A DNA stretch of 64,000 bases from Mucilaginibacter sp. (GCA_031292485.1 JARLHA010000048.1:1-64000), one strand, 5' to 3'. Positions 26,423 through 35,420 are shown, counted from the first letter of the stretch. The notes: a model not told the origin generated them from the letters alone. Numbers and translations are program-made.

Positions 26423-26657
26423 AGGTTTTATATTGATTTTTAGCAAAGTAACACAATATTTTGCGCTTTGGTTTCAAAAAAAAACAGCCGAAAAATGACG
26501 GCATTGGTATATGGTATGAATTATGGGTTTAGTTGGGATAGAGGTAATTGTTTAGCTAAAATAAATTGTAAAAATCAAAGCAGATAGGTGTTTCTGATCT
26601 GCAACGTGCGAACAATTAAATGCCTATTTGAAGAAAATCCCCGAATCAAACGGTTGT

Positions 26658-26682
26658 AGAGATCGTGATGCATCACGTCTCT
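26658..26682. repeat. REP-like palindrome 1 near the transposase
   Basis: AGAGATCGTGATG faces CATCACGTCTCT in a 25-base near-perfect palindrome preceded by GT. It is the same type as those at 26958 and 27178. Confidence 0.7.
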
Positions 26683-26957
26683 ATCAAAGCGAACGGTCAT
26701 ATTTGGATTGCATCCTATTTATAGAACTTATCTTTTTGCCAACTATACGGGTTGTAGATGATATAATCAGCAACTTTCAAATATTCCTCATTAGAGGTAA
26801 TTATATGATCACGAAACCTGGCCCGCCAGGCAAATGGAATGTTGTTTTTCCTGGCGTATGTTGTAACGGCTGCTTTAAAACCGCCAACTATCGATGCGAG
26901 ATTTTTCGATTGGTTTCCAAATCTATTTTTAGGTTATCATCAACAATACCATTCGTA

Positions 26958-26979
26958 GAGACGTGATGCATCACGTCTC
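26958..26979. repeat. REP-like palindrome 2, inside the RAYT gene
   Basis: A perfect 22-base palindrome with arms GAGACGTGATG and CATCACGTCTC. It encodes part of VGDVMHHVSTNG within the transposase frame. Confidence 0.8.
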
Positions 26980-27177
26980 CCACCATGTATTTTGTATAAT
27001 CACGGTTATATTTATTTTCACCGATAAATATGATTCCATGAAAATGATTAGGCATAACGACATATCCGGCCAACTCCAAATTCATGTCCGGCCTTAATTC
27101 AATTGTTTTTAACCATTCTGATTCAACTTTTTTACCGGGGTCGTTTAATTGCATTTTGTTTTCGGGCATATCGGCGG

Positions 27178-27199
27178 GAGACGCGGAGCACCGCGTCTC
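27178..27199. repeat. REP-like palindrome 3, inside the RAYT gene
   Basis: GAGACGCGG-AGCA-CCGCGTCTC. It has the same GAGACG/CGTCTC ends with a different core. It encodes part of VVETRCSASPAD within the transposase frame. Confidence 0.75.
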
Positions 27200-27332
27200 T
27201 ACGACATCTCCAAAAAAGCATTCCCGGTACTTGGTACAAATGGTGATAAAATACAAGCCGTTATCAGCATAATTCCCGGTTTGCAATCTTGCTGACGAAA
27301 TCCGGTATCTATTTTTGAAGAGATCAGACATT

Positions 27333-27860
27333 TTAATACTCTGCCAGCACCACCACCCTATCACAAACCGGTGCAATCCTTTCTTTCCCATTTAAAAACC
27401 CCAAACCCACAACGAAGGAAAATCCCGCGACAATGCCGCCCATTTCCTGGATCAGTTCGCTGGCAGCGAGTGCGGTGCCGCCGGTGGCAAGCAGATCATC
27501 ATGGATCAGGATATGCTGACCGGGTTCAAAAGCATCGGTATGCAGTTCGATAGTAGCGGTGCCATATTCAAGTTTATAGGCTTTTTGTTTGATGGTAAAG
27601 GGCAGTTTGCCGGCCTTACGTACCGGCACGAACGGAACACCTAATTTGGTAGCCAGGGTAAGGCCAAATAAAAAGCCGCGGCTTTCAATACCAGCTATAG
27701 CATCTATCCGGATATCTTTTAATTTTTCAACAAAAGCATCAACAATATTAATGCATAATTGAGGGTCTTTTAATATCGGGGTTATATCCTTAAAAATAAT
27801 CCCCGGTTTCGGGAAATCAGGAATATCGCGGATAGCGGTTTTTATTTGTTGTTCTATCAT
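27333..27860 (-). CDS. apt: Adenine phosphoribosyltransferase
   Basis: A 175-residue purine-salvage enzyme that makes AMP from adenine and PRPP. The PRPP-binding motif ILIHDDLLATGGTA lies at 117-130, and ESRGFLFG at about 59-66. The length matches bacterial Apt. Its ATG overlaps the stop of the upstream helix-hairpin-helix gene by four bases, and the transposase start follows its own stop after one base. Confidence 0.96.
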   Translation of the reverse strand: MIEQQIKTAIRDIPDFPKPGIIFKDITPILKDPQLCINIVDAFVEKLKDIRIDAIAGIESRGFLFGLTLATKLGVPFVPVRKAGKLPFTIKQKAYKLEYGTATIELHTDAFEPGQHILIHDDLLATGGTALAASELIQEMGGIVAGFSFVVGLGFLNGKERIAPVCDRVVVLAEY

Positions 27861-28726
27861 TTAAATGCTAAATAAGGCTCAATTTTACGCAAAATTCCTT
27901 CATCAAGAAGCACAATATTTTTCATATCCGTTATGGAATTGTAGCTGCCATGTTGTACGCGGTATTGAATAATGGCGTTTACCTGTTTATAATTCAGGTA
28001 CGGAAATATCCGCAGCTGATCAAACGAGATAGTGTTAATGTTTATCTTTTTTACCTTATTGATGTTTACCGAAACCTGGTTCTTTATATCGGCAAATTCC
28101 AAAGAATCGAGCCCGTAAATTTCTTTCAGCTGTTCTTTATAAATAAAACCACCCAAACGGCTTCGATAGCGGATAATCCGAACGGCAAAGGACGGGCCTA
28201 CGCCTTCCAACGATGTCAGCTTTGCGGAATCGGCGCTGTTTAGTTCAATTACCTCGCCGGGTTTGGCTTTTTTGTAGTTAAAATTTCCTTCGGGGATAAC
28301 GATATAGGGTTCAAGCCTGGTATAATCTGCTGCGGTAATTGCGTAGATCTTTTTTACATCTTCTTTTTTATAAAAATGCCCGCCCTTTGCCCGGTAGTGT
28401 AAAATCACCTCCGCCTGATGCATGGTTAGGCCCAATTGCGTCCATTGGGCGGCCGTTAAACCATTTGGATCAAATGGAAACATCACGGGGTTCGCTATTT
28501 TATCGCCTGAACCGGTTAAACTGTCAACGTAGGTCCCATTTTTTTGCACACTGTCCAGTTGTGCTGCTGCTTTGTCAAACTCTTTGAAATTTATTGTACT
28601 ATCTTTGCGGAACAAGCGATAGCCATAAGGCGTTGCTAATACCCCTGCTATTATTACAACAAGTATTACCAAACCGTTCCATTCTTTTTTAGTTATGGAG
28701 AGGTGTTGTTTTATCCGTGTTTTCAT
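27857..28726 (-). CDS. Membrane-anchored helix-hairpin-helix protein (ComEA-like)
   Basis: A protein of 289 residues with one N-terminal membrane helix (about 17-38), then several helix-hairpin-helix DNA-binding units: TAAQWTQLGLTMHQAEVILHYRAKGG, ELNSADSAKLTSLEGVGPSFAVRIIRYRSRLGG and ININTISFDQLRIFPYLNYKQVNAIIQYR. ComEA-type proteins bind incoming DNA in the periplasm during transformation. Multi-HHH versions like this are common in Bacteroidota, where a competence role is not established. It overlaps apt by four bases. Confidence 0.85.
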   Translation of the reverse strand: MKTRIKQHLSITKKEWNGLVILVVIIAGVLATPYGYRLFRKDSTINFKEFDKAAAQLDSVQKNGTYVDSLTGSGDKIANPVMFPFDPNGLTAAQWTQLGLTMHQAEVILHYRAKGGHFYKKEDVKKIYAITAADYTRLEPYIVIPEGNFNYKKAKPGEVIELNSADSAKLTSLEGVGPSFAVRIIRYRSRLGGFIYKEQLKEIYGLDSLEFADIKNQVSVNINKVKKININTISFDQLRIFPYLNYKQVNAIIQYRVQHGSYNSITDMKNIVLLDEGILRKIEPYLAFK

Positions 28727-28790
28727 TAAAGGTTTGTAAGGGTTAAATTAAACAATTTTTAAGGAAATTATTAATCCCCGTTAAAGGGTT

Positions 28791-28798
28791 TATTTTTG
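28791..28798 (+). promoter_or_regulatory. -7 promoter box of the acyltransferase gene
   Basis: TATTTTTG matches TAnnTTTG and ends five bases before the ATG, so the transcript may be leaderless. Confidence 0.45.
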
Positions 28799-28803
28799 CA
28801 CCA

Positions 28804-30558
28804 ATGAAAGTAATCACCACCGAAGAGTTTGCCAAAGCCACCAAACTTGATAAGCTGAAAATGCCGGGCCTTGCCGCTTTATTGATGGAGCTGATGAAAA
28901 TTAACCAGGTAAACGAATTGTTTGCCCAGGCCCAGCCTAAACAGGGCCCTGATTTTGTGGACGCTATTTTAGAAGGTTGCGGTATTGATATTGAGTTTGA
29001 TGAAAAAGAACTAAGGAACATCCCTAAAACGGGCAGCTTTATCGCCATCGCCAATCACCCTTACGGTGGTATTGAAGGGATGGTACTGCTGAAGATTTTA
29101 TGCATGGTTCGGCCGGATGCCAAGCTAATGGCGAACTTCCTGCTTAAAAAGATCCCCAATTTAGCAGATTATTTTATCGCCGTAAACCCGTTTGAAAATA
29201 TTGACCATTCATCCTCCATCAGTGGGTTAAAAACTACGCTCGAATTACTGGCTAACGGTACACCGATAGGTATTTTTCCGGCGGGCGAAGTATCTACCTT
29301 TAAGGTTGATAAAAAGCAGGTTACGGATCGCATGTGGCACCCGGTAGTCGGCAAGATCATCGCGAAAGCCAAGGTACCCGTGGTACCCATTTATTTCCAC
29401 GGAAATAATGGCCTGCTGTTTAATTTACTCAGCCTGATACACCCGGCATTGCGCACTGCCAAATTACCTTCCGAACTTTTTAACAAACACGGGCATACCA
29501 TTAAACTGCGGATAGGCAAGCCGATAAATATTGAAGATTTTCCGGAATTTAATAACAGCACCAAACTGCTCAATTACTTGCGGGCGCGTACCTATGCGTT
29601 GGGTACCGGGCTTGAAGAGGAAAAGAAGCTATTTCATCCCCGGAATCTTTTCAAAATAAAAAAACAGCCGGCCGAAATAGTACCGGAGATCAGCGGCGAA
29701 ATCCTTGAAACGGAAATCGCCTCTTTACGCGAGGAATATCGCATTTGGGTAGAAAAAAACTATGAGGTGTTTATTGTGCCCACCTCCACTATTCCCAATG
29801 TGATCCGCGAAATAGGCCGGTTAAGAGAATTAACGTTCAGGGAGATTGGCGAAGGCACCAACAAAGCGACTGACCTGGACGAATACGATATTTATTATCA
29901 CCACTTGTTTATTTGGGACGTTGAGTCAAAAATGATTGTTGGGGCCTACCGCCTTGGTTTAGGCGACGAGATATTTTATAGCATAGGCAAAAAAGGATTT
30001 TATGTTTCTGAGCTCTTTAAAATAAAATCACAGTTTACCCCTGTATTAAAAAAGAGCATTGAACTCGGGCGCTCATGGATCCGAAAAGAATACCAGCAAA
30101 AACCCCTTCCATTGTTTTTGTTGTGGAAAGGGATCTTGAAATACCTGATTGACAACCCGCGTTATCGGTACCTCATCGGCCCGGTTAGTATCAGCAACTC
30201 TTTTTCGAATTTCTCCAAATCGCTTATTGTTGATTATATCAACCGCCATCATTTTGATCATGAAATGGCGCAGTTTGTAAGGCCCAGGAAAAAATTTAAG
30301 GTTGATATGGAAAGTATTGATACCAACCTGTTAATGGAAGGTGAAGATACTTTTAAAGGCCTGGATGCATTGATCTCTGAAGTGGAAACCCGTAACATCA
30401 AAGTACCTGTGCTGCTGCGCCAATACATTGCCCTTAACGCCAAAATAATCTGTTTTAATATCGACCCTAAGTTTGCGGATTGCCTCGATGGCTTTTTAGT
30501 ACTTGACCTTGAAAAAGTGCCGCAGGATATTCTGGAGAAATTGGGGAAAAATTTGTGA
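28804..30558 (+). CDS. Bifunctional acyltransferase (PlsC-like plus GNAT-like), OlsF type
   Basis: A protein of 584 residues. The N-terminal half is a PlsC-type O-acyltransferase with NHPYGG (84-89, catalytic H85) and FPAGEVST (158-165). The C-terminal half (about 310-520) resembles the GNAT-like N-acyltransferase of ornithine-lipid synthesis (REIGRLRELTFREIGEGTNK, GAYRLGLGDEIFYSIGKKGFYVSELF). This domain order is that of OlsF-type enzymes, which make ornithine or glycine lipids in one protein (family knowledge). The product here is inferred to be an amino-acid-containing lipid. It is divergent from the HHH gene. Confidence 0.85.
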   Translation: MKVITTEEFAKATKLDKLKMPGLAALLMELMKINQVNELFAQAQPKQGPDFVDAILEGCGIDIEFDEKELRNIPKTGSFIAIANHPYGGIEGMVLLKILCMVRPDAKLMANFLLKKIPNLADYFIAVNPFENIDHSSSISGLKTTLELLANGTPIGIFPAGEVSTFKVDKKQVTDRMWHPVVGKIIAKAKVPVVPIYFHGNNGLLFNLLSLIHPALRTAKLPSELFNKHGHTIKLRIGKPINIEDFPEFNNSTKLLNYLRARTYALGTGLEEEKKLFHPRNLFKIKKQPAEIVPEISGEILETEIASLREEYRIWVEKNYEVFIVPTSTIPNVIREIGRLRELTFREIGEGTNKATDLDEYDIYYHHLFIWDVESKMIVGAYRLGLGDEIFYSIGKKGFYVSELFKIKSQFTPVLKKSIELGRSWIRKEYQQKPLPLFLLWKGILKYLIDNPRYRYLIGPVSISNSFSNFSKSLIVDYINRHHFDHEMAQFVRPRKKFKVDMESIDTNLLMEGEDTFKGLDALISEVETRNIKVPVLLRQYIALNAKIICFNIDPKFADCLDGFLVLDLEKVPQDILEKLGKNL

Positions 30559-30660
30559 GTGGTTGATTGAGTGAGTAGTTGATTAGGTTGTAGATGACTA
30601 TTCGTTCAACGTAATCAACCCAATCTAACTTAATCAACCCAATCTAACTTAATCAACCAA
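30554..30660. repeat. Word-repeat hairpin after the acyltransferase
   Basis: GTGAGTGGTTGATTGAGTGA and GTTGATTAGGTTG words face AATCAACCCAATCTAACTTA words repeated twice. The stem lies between convergent genes and may end transcription of either. A short relative is seen at 23690-23725. Confidence 0.65.
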
Positions 30661-30662
30661 CC

Positions 30663-31166
30663 CTACGGTAACGTCTGCCGCGTAAAATACTGGTTTACAA
30701 CCACGGTATCTACCGGGGTACTGGGTGCCGTGCCGAATATGATGGATGCATTTATCAGCCAATGGGTTGCATCTGTCCGCTGCCCTTTAATTTCGCCGCC
30801 TATCGGTTTAAATAAAATAGCATAATCACAGCAGGGGCAAATAAAATCATTAGCAAAAACATCTCCCGCAGCAATCTGGCTTGATGTTATATCAAACTGG
30901 GTATCACCCATATTTGTTTTAAAGAAAAACGATGTAGTGGCGCCACAAATATTGGCGTTTACAGTTTTATACCAAAACACCCGGGAACTCCCGGCTACCG
31001 GTTGATTGCCATTGGTAAAATCAGCGCTATCAAAATAATTATAGGTACAGGTTGAATTTGCGGGGCAACTTGTTAATGTGCCGGTAAGTGTAATTTCGGG
31101 TTTAGTGCCTTTCTTGCAACTAAACAGTATAACACACAAAATTATTATAGCAGCTTTGATTTTCAC
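30663..31166 (-). CDS. Hypothetical lipoprotein
   Basis: A protein of 167 residues with a lipoprotein signal (MKIKAAIIILCVILFSC, lipid-attached C17) followed by KKG. The mature part has CPANSTCTY and ICPCC cysteine groups that could form disulfides, and looks beta-rich. No family is recognised. It is a single gene flanked by a word-repeat hairpin and a hypothetical gene. Confidence 0.65.
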   Translation of the reverse strand: MKIKAAIIILCVILFSCKKGTKPEITLTGTLTSCPANSTCTYNYFDSADFTNGNQPVAGSSRVFWYKTVNANICGATTSFFFKTNMGDTQFDITSSQIAAGDVFANDFICPCCDYAILFKPIGGEIKGQRTDATHWLINASIIFGTAPSTPVDTVVVNQYFTRQTLP

Positions 31167-31247
31167 CGTTGTGATCTTTAATTCAAAAACAATACGATGG
31201 GAACCTGTAATATGCTACAATAAAAATAAGTTTATTGGAATAAACGC

Positions 31248-31928
31248 CTATTGTTTTCTTTTAGGAGGATCGGGATTTCGAAACGACCACTTTGGATCAT
31301 AGCCATATTGCTTTATTTTTTCATCGTTGCTAATTTCTAAAGTTTTAGGAGAACCTGTTCCTAAAACACCGGAAATAAACATTTGAATTTCCTGAAAAGC
31401 GGAAATAGAATCAAATATTCTGGAAAATTTAATTTCGCCTAAAGAGGGATTAAGTGCTACCTCTGAGAAAGTCTTATACAATTCTAAAGGTTGAACAGAA
31501 AAAATTGGGACTTTATTGGTAAGGAAAAAATCAAAAAACTCTTTACCATGCCATTTATTGATAAATTCCTGTGTCTCTTTATATCGCCATTTTTCTTTTT
31601 TTTCCTTAAAAACCCTTTCTAACGTTTCACCACCATAAAAATATTCAAAGGTTTCAAGGGTTGATCCCTTATCATCTTTTTTGGTTTTTTCTATTAACAA
31701 GACATATGTTTTGCCACAAAAACCAATTATCCTCCATTCATGACGCGTTGTTGTTGCTCGTCTTCCCCATGTGAAATCACGATAGTAGTTTTCACCAGCA
31801 ATATAATCGTCTAAGAAAAATTCTTTGCTTTTAACAATTCTGGTTTCTCGTTCATAAATTATGGTTTTGTCAATTCCATAACCAATGGAAGAGTCATAAT
31901 AATCACGAAATTTAGATAAGATAAGCAA
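31248..31928 (-). CDS. Hypothetical protein
   Basis: A protein of 226 residues, not recognised. It has no signal peptide. The N-terminal half is beta-rich with many Tyr/Arg residues (ETRIVKSKEFFLDDYIAGEN, RDFTWGRRATTTRHEWRIIG). The C-terminal half is helical, with SPKTLEISNDEKIKQYGYD and a basic tail PPKRKQ. The base composition looks more AT-rich than the neighbouring housekeeping genes. No operon partner is seen. Confidence 0.55.
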   Translation of the reverse strand: MLILSKFRDYYDSSIGYGIDKTIIYERETRIVKSKEFFLDDYIAGENYYRDFTWGRRATTTRHEWRIIGFCGKTYVLLIEKTKKDDKGSTLETFEYFYGGETLERVFKEKKEKWRYKETQEFINKWHGKEFFDFFLTNKVPIFSVQPLELYKTFSEVALNPSLGEIKFSRIFDSISAFQEIQMFISGVLGTGSPKTLEISNDEKIKQYGYDPKWSFRNPDPPKRKQ

Positions 31929-31983
31929 AATCTACAGGTTTTAGAGATAAGGTTCAACCAATAAAAATGCAATTTAAATAATT

Positions 31984-32517
31984 TTAATACCTGATCGAAT
32001 ACTTTTTCAATATAAAATGCAGCAGCCAAATAGGCCCGATGAGCAAAAACCTAAGGTCATCAAAAAAGGATGGTTTTTTACCCTCTATTTTATGCCCGAT
32101 GAACTGCCCGATCCAGGCTAATACAAAAATGACCAGGCATATAAGCCACAAAGCCGGGCCGCCTGCTTTTTGGAAACCTACGATCTCTATAATGCCATAA
32201 CTAAAAGCAAAAAGCACCAACACCATCAGGTATGAAAGCACCGGCGAAAGCCGGTAATAGTAATAGCAGCCAAAAGCAATTAAAAAAGAAGCCCAGTTAA
32301 CGAACCCATTATACTGGCCAAGAAATTTGAGGTGAGGAAAGGGTATGGCCCAAACCAACCCAAACAAGCTAAAAACGATCAGCGGAACACAGATCCAGTG
32401 AATGAGTTTATTGGTTGGATTTTGATGACTTTCGGCGTATTTATCAAAATAAATATCCACAGGCCGTTTTTGAGCAACCTGTGGAGTGGGAGGTTTTTTA
32501 TTGGATTTAACAGTCAA
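31984..32517 (-). CDS. Mpo1-like (DUF962) membrane protein
   Basis: A protein of 177 residues with four to five hydrophobic segments. It carries the Mpo1/YGL010w pattern: FDKYAESHQNPTNKLIHWICVP with H31 and H40, and IGQFIGHKIEGKKPSFFDDL near residue 135. In yeast Mpo1 is an iron-dependent dioxygenase of 2-hydroxy fatty acids, and the histidines are the metal ligands (family knowledge). A role in fatty-acid alpha-oxidation is plausible but unproven in bacteria. Confidence 0.8.
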   Translation of the reverse strand: MTVKSNKKPPTPQVAQKRPVDIYFDKYAESHQNPTNKLIHWICVPLIVFSLFGLVWAIPFPHLKFLGQYNGFVNWASFLIAFGCYYYYRLSPVLSYLMVLVLFAFSYGIIEIVGFQKAGGPALWLICLVIFVLAWIGQFIGHKIEGKKPSFFDDLRFLLIGPIWLLHFILKKYSIRY

Positions 32518-32615
32518 TCTATTAAATTTTGATAATTAAAAGTTCATAGTCTTCACAGCGGCTAAATGAAAAAATTGACATCTTCTTTTAAAAACAGCCA
32601 GCAAGATTTCTCATC

Positions 32616-32831
32616 TTACTTGATTAAAAAGTGCGTGTAGTGAAATATAGCCCATATCGAACCTACTATCGCAAAGTACTGTATAACTGCTGCAATATAG
32701 ATTGCTTTTCGAGTCGAGTGTTTTAGGTCGATTAAAGCATTATTGAGACTGTTAAGCACCTCTGATTTCATGCGGTCGATAACTACGAATTCATCCCCGA
32801 TTCGAACTCCCTTTTCTTGTTGCCTTTCCAT
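32616..32831 (-). CDS. Small hypothetical membrane protein
   Basis: 71 residues from MERQQEKGVRIGDE. A longer start at 32867 would overlap rny. The N-terminal half is polar, with VIDRMKSEVLNSLNNALIDL forming a likely amphipathic helix. The C-terminal half is one membrane helix (AAVIQYFAIVGSIWAIFHY). It follows rny by 19 bases in the same direction, so it is probably cotranscribed. Function unknown. Confidence 0.6.
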   Translation of the reverse strand: MERQQEKGVRIGDEFVVIDRMKSEVLNSLNNALIDLKHSTRKAIYIAAVIQYFAIVGSIWAIFHYTHFLIK

Positions 32832-32850
32832 ATTCTCGGCAGTTTTGTTT

Positions 32851-34419
32851 CTATTTAGCAAACGCAACAGACCTGGTTTCCCTGATCACGGTAACTTTTA
32901 TTTGTCCCGGATAGGTCATTTCGGTTTGTATACGGTTGGATATATCCGCCGCCAGTATTTCAGACTGCGCATCACTTATCTTCTCGCTTTCCACCACTAC
33001 GCGCAACTCACGGCCTGCCTGTATCGCGAATGTTTTTTCAACGCCAGGATACGATAACGCCAGCTCTTCCAGCTCTTTTAAACGTTTGATGTAGCTTTCA
33101 ACCACTTCACGGCGTGCGCCGGGGCGTGCGCCTGATATCGCGTCACAAACCTGTATAATCGGTGATAACATTGATGTCATTTCCACCTCATCGTGGTGGG
33201 CGCCAATGGCGTTGCAAACTTCAGGATGCTCCTTATATTTTTCGGCCAATTGCATGCCTAAAATAGCGTGCGGTAATTCAGGATTGTCATCAGGCACCTT
33301 GCCAATATCATGTAACAGGCCGGCACGTTTTGCAAGCTTCACATTCAGGCCAAGCTCCGCCGCCATGGTGGCGCAGAAATTGGCTACCTCGCGTGAGTGC
33401 TGCAACAGGTTTTGTCCATAAGATGAGCGGTAACGCATACGCCCCACCATCCGGATCAGCTCCGGGTGCAAGCCATTGATGCCCAAATCGATCACGGTAC
33501 GCTCCCCTATCTCTACAATTTCTTCTTCTATCTGCTTTTTCGTTTTGGCAACCACTTCTTCAATACGCGCCGGGTGGATCCGTCCGTCCGTTACCAGACG
33601 GTGCATCGCCAGGCGGGCAATCTCGCGCCGTACCGGGTCAAAGCCCGATAGAATGATAGCTTCAGGGGTATCATCTACAATAATTTCAATGCCGGTTGCT
33701 GCTTCAAGGGCGCGGATATTCCTACCCTCGCGACCAATAATTCGACCCTTAATTTCGTCATTTTCAATATTGAAAATAGAGACAGTGTTCTCAATCGCGC
33801 TTTCAGTAGCTGTCCTTTGAATCGTTTGAATAACGATCTTTTTGGCTTCTTTGGTGGCGGTCAGCTTGGCTTCGTCAACAATGTCTTTGATCTGCGCCAT
33901 AGCCTTGCTGCGGGCTTCTTCGCGTAAATTATCCACCAGTTGGTTCTTCGCATCTTCAGCAGATAAACCGGCAATGGTTTCCAATTGCTGTACGTGCGAG
34001 TTTTTCAGAATTTCAACTTCTTCCTGCTTTTTTACCACAATTTCAGTTTGGCGCTCCAGGTTTTTACGCACATTGTCCAGTTCGGATTCCTTGCGGTTCA
34101 TGTTTTCCAAACGGGAGTTTAGTGATTGCTCCTTTTGTTTAACGCCATTTTCGCGCTGGTTGATTGCATTATTTTTTTCGTTGATCTGCTGCTCGTGTTC
34201 AGCTTTCATCTGTAAAAAGCGTTCTTTCGCTTCCAGTAATTTATTCTTTTTCAGAATTTCGGAGTCGTTTTCAGCATCTTTCAGGATCTTTTTTACTTTA
34301 TTCTGAGCTGCCACTTCCTGGTCTTTAAAAAGTTTGCGTAGTAAAAAGCGCCCGATGAGCACGCCGGGAAGGCCTCCTATCAGCACGCCGATAATGAGAT
34401 ATAATAGTGTACTATTCAT
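32851..34419 (-). CDS. rny: Ribonuclease Y
   Basis: A 522-residue membrane-anchored endoribonuclease that initiates mRNA decay. It has an N-terminal membrane helix (about 5-26), a long coiled coil (30-190), a KH RNA-binding domain (GREGRNIRALEAATGIEIIV) and an HD domain with the HDIGK motif. The length is normal. The probable 6S RNA lies just upstream on the same strand. Confidence 0.96.
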   Translation of the reverse strand: MNSTLLYLIIGVLIGGLPGVLIGRFLLRKLFKDQEVAAQNKVKKILKDAENDSEILKKNKLLEAKERFLQMKAEHEQQINEKNNAINQRENGVKQKEQSLNSRLENMNRKESELDNVRKNLERQTEIVVKKQEEVEILKNSHVQQLETIAGLSAEDAKNQLVDNLREEARSKAMAQIKDIVDEAKLTATKEAKKIVIQTIQRTATESAIENTVSIFNIENDEIKGRIIGREGRNIRALEAATGIEIIVDDTPEAIILSGFDPVRREIARLAMHRLVTDGRIHPARIEEVVAKTKKQIEEEIVEIGERTVIDLGINGLHPELIRMVGRMRYRSSYGQNLLQHSREVANFCATMAAELGLNVKLAKRAGLLHDIGKVPDDNPELPHAILGMQLAEKYKEHPEVCNAIGAHHDEVEMTSMLSPIIQVCDAISGARPGARREVVESYIKRLKELEELALSYPGVEKTFAIQAGRELRVVVESEKISDAQSEILAADISNRIQTEMTYPGQIKVTVIRETRSVAFAK

Positions 34420-34449
34420 TGTTTATTTATAAAATATATAATTGGTATA

Positions 34450-34618
34450 AAAAAAAAACCGCGTCTAAATTTTTAAGTATCATGTATTTAAAACCTCAAA
34501 TGGGACAGTTTGGAATCATGGGTTACCGTTAATTGAAACGACTAACGCATGCCTCTTTGATCCGCTGAATATTGAAGCGTTAAGTTTTTAATAGTGATAC
34601 TTAAAATTTAACCGCGGT
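34450..34618 (-). ncRNA. ssrS: Probable 6S RNA
   Basis: No reading frame lies here. On the minus strand, CCGCGGTTAAATTTTAAGTATCA at the 5' end pairs with TGATACTTAAAAATTTAGACGCGG at the 3' end, leaving an interior of about 115 bases, and the 3' arm runs into ten T residues. Length, a long closing stem with a large open interior, and the position between zapA and rny all fit 6S RNA, which mimics an open promoter and traps RNA polymerase. It is identified by structure and context only, without a covariance search. Confidence 0.7.
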
Positions 34619-34656
34619 TAAATCTTAAATGCTCATGCACTTTATGTAAAGAACGT

Positions 34657-34950
34657 TTATTGCTTTGAAAAAAATTCCGTTAATAAATAATCCAACTGGT
34701 AAACCTTTTCAGTTACTTCTGTATCTTCAACTGTAACCTTCTTTTCCGCTTTTAATGAGGATGTTGCATAATGCAGCACACACATCGAAAGCAAATCCTG
34801 TTTATCCCGCACTGCATAATTTTCCTGATATTCCTTTATCCGGTCATTAATCAGTTTGGCTGCCCTACGTATTATTTCTTCCTCTTCCATGTTTACCTTT
34901 AAAGGGTAAACTCTGTCAGCAATATTTATTTTTATGGAGATTTCTCCCAT
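34657..34950 (-). CDS. zapA: Cell division protein ZapA
   Basis: A 97-residue protein of the ZapA family, which cross-links FtsZ filaments. The N-terminal strand region ISIKINIADRVYPLKVNMEE is followed by AAKLINDRIKEYQENYAVRD and a C-terminal coiled coil. It lies 21 bases after a coiled-coil gene that may be its partner. Confidence 0.85.
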   Translation of the reverse strand: MGEISIKINIADRVYPLKVNMEEEEIIRRAAKLINDRIKEYQENYAVRDKQDLLSMCVLHYATSSLKAEKKVTVEDTEVTEKVYQLDYLLTEFFSKQ

Positions 34951-34971
34951 CTGAGCTTTTCACTATTTGTA

Positions 34972-35259
34972 CTATTTTTTCAATAATACAATACACTTAT
35001 CAATTTCCTGCACAAATTCGTTAATTTTTTGCTTTATGTCAAGACTTTTTTCATTTGTTTCTGAAAAAGATCTCGCCATTTTCAAAGCGCGGAGCTTTTC
35101 CTCCACTTCTTTGGTCTTATTTTTACTCGCCTCAAGGGCTACAGACAACGCCTCGCTCTCCAGTTTCAACAAATCGTTTTCCTCCTGCAAAGCACCACAA
35201 AGCTCAATTAAGTGCTCTGTTCTATCAACAATACGGGTTAATTGCTCTGCGAGGGCCAT
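34972..35259 (-). CDS. Small coiled-coil protein, possibly ZapB-like
   Basis: A protein of 95 residues that is almost entirely coiled coil (ERTEHLIELCGALQEEND-like heptads), with no membrane segment. It sits directly upstream of zapA on the same strand. ZapB is a short coiled-coil partner of ZapA in enterobacteria; equivalence here is suggested only by position and shape. Confidence 0.7.
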   Translation of the reverse strand: MALAEQLTRIVDRTEHLIELCGALQEENDLLKLESEALSVALEASKNKTKEVEEKLRALKMARSFSETNEKSLDIKQKINEFVQEIDKCIVLLKK

Positions 35260-35420
35260 TGGTGTTAGTGGTTGGAGGTAAGCGATTAGAGATTAGTTGT
35301 ATATTTTTTTAAGTTAATTTAATATTATCTACAAATGTATTTCTTTTTAGCATAATCAGTTAATTACTTATCTAATCTCTAAATTACTTATCTAATCTCT
35401 ATTTAACTAAAGAGTTTTTT

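Larger units (their letters stand above)
26715..27331 (-). pseudogene. REP-associated tyrosine transposase (RAYT), frameshifted
   Basis: The start MSDLFKNRYRISSARLQ lies one base after the apt stop. The protein has FITICTKYRECFFG and the HUH motif in PNHFHGIIFI, hallmarks of Y1 transposases of the REP-associated group. The main frame stops at 26888. A different frame continues with NLASIVGGFKAAVTTYARKN to RDHIITSNEEYLKVADYIIY and ends at 26715, supplying the region with the expected catalytic tyrosine (ADYIIYNP). A single-base shift near 26905-26930 therefore separates the HUH and Tyr halves. Two REP-like palindromes lie in frame inside the coding region. Confidence 0.8.

Noticed and set aside
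33842..34306. 154-codon open frame on the plus strand
   Set aside because: Antisense to the rny coiled-coil region; Ser/Phe-rich, typical of the complement of Glu/Lys-rich sequence.
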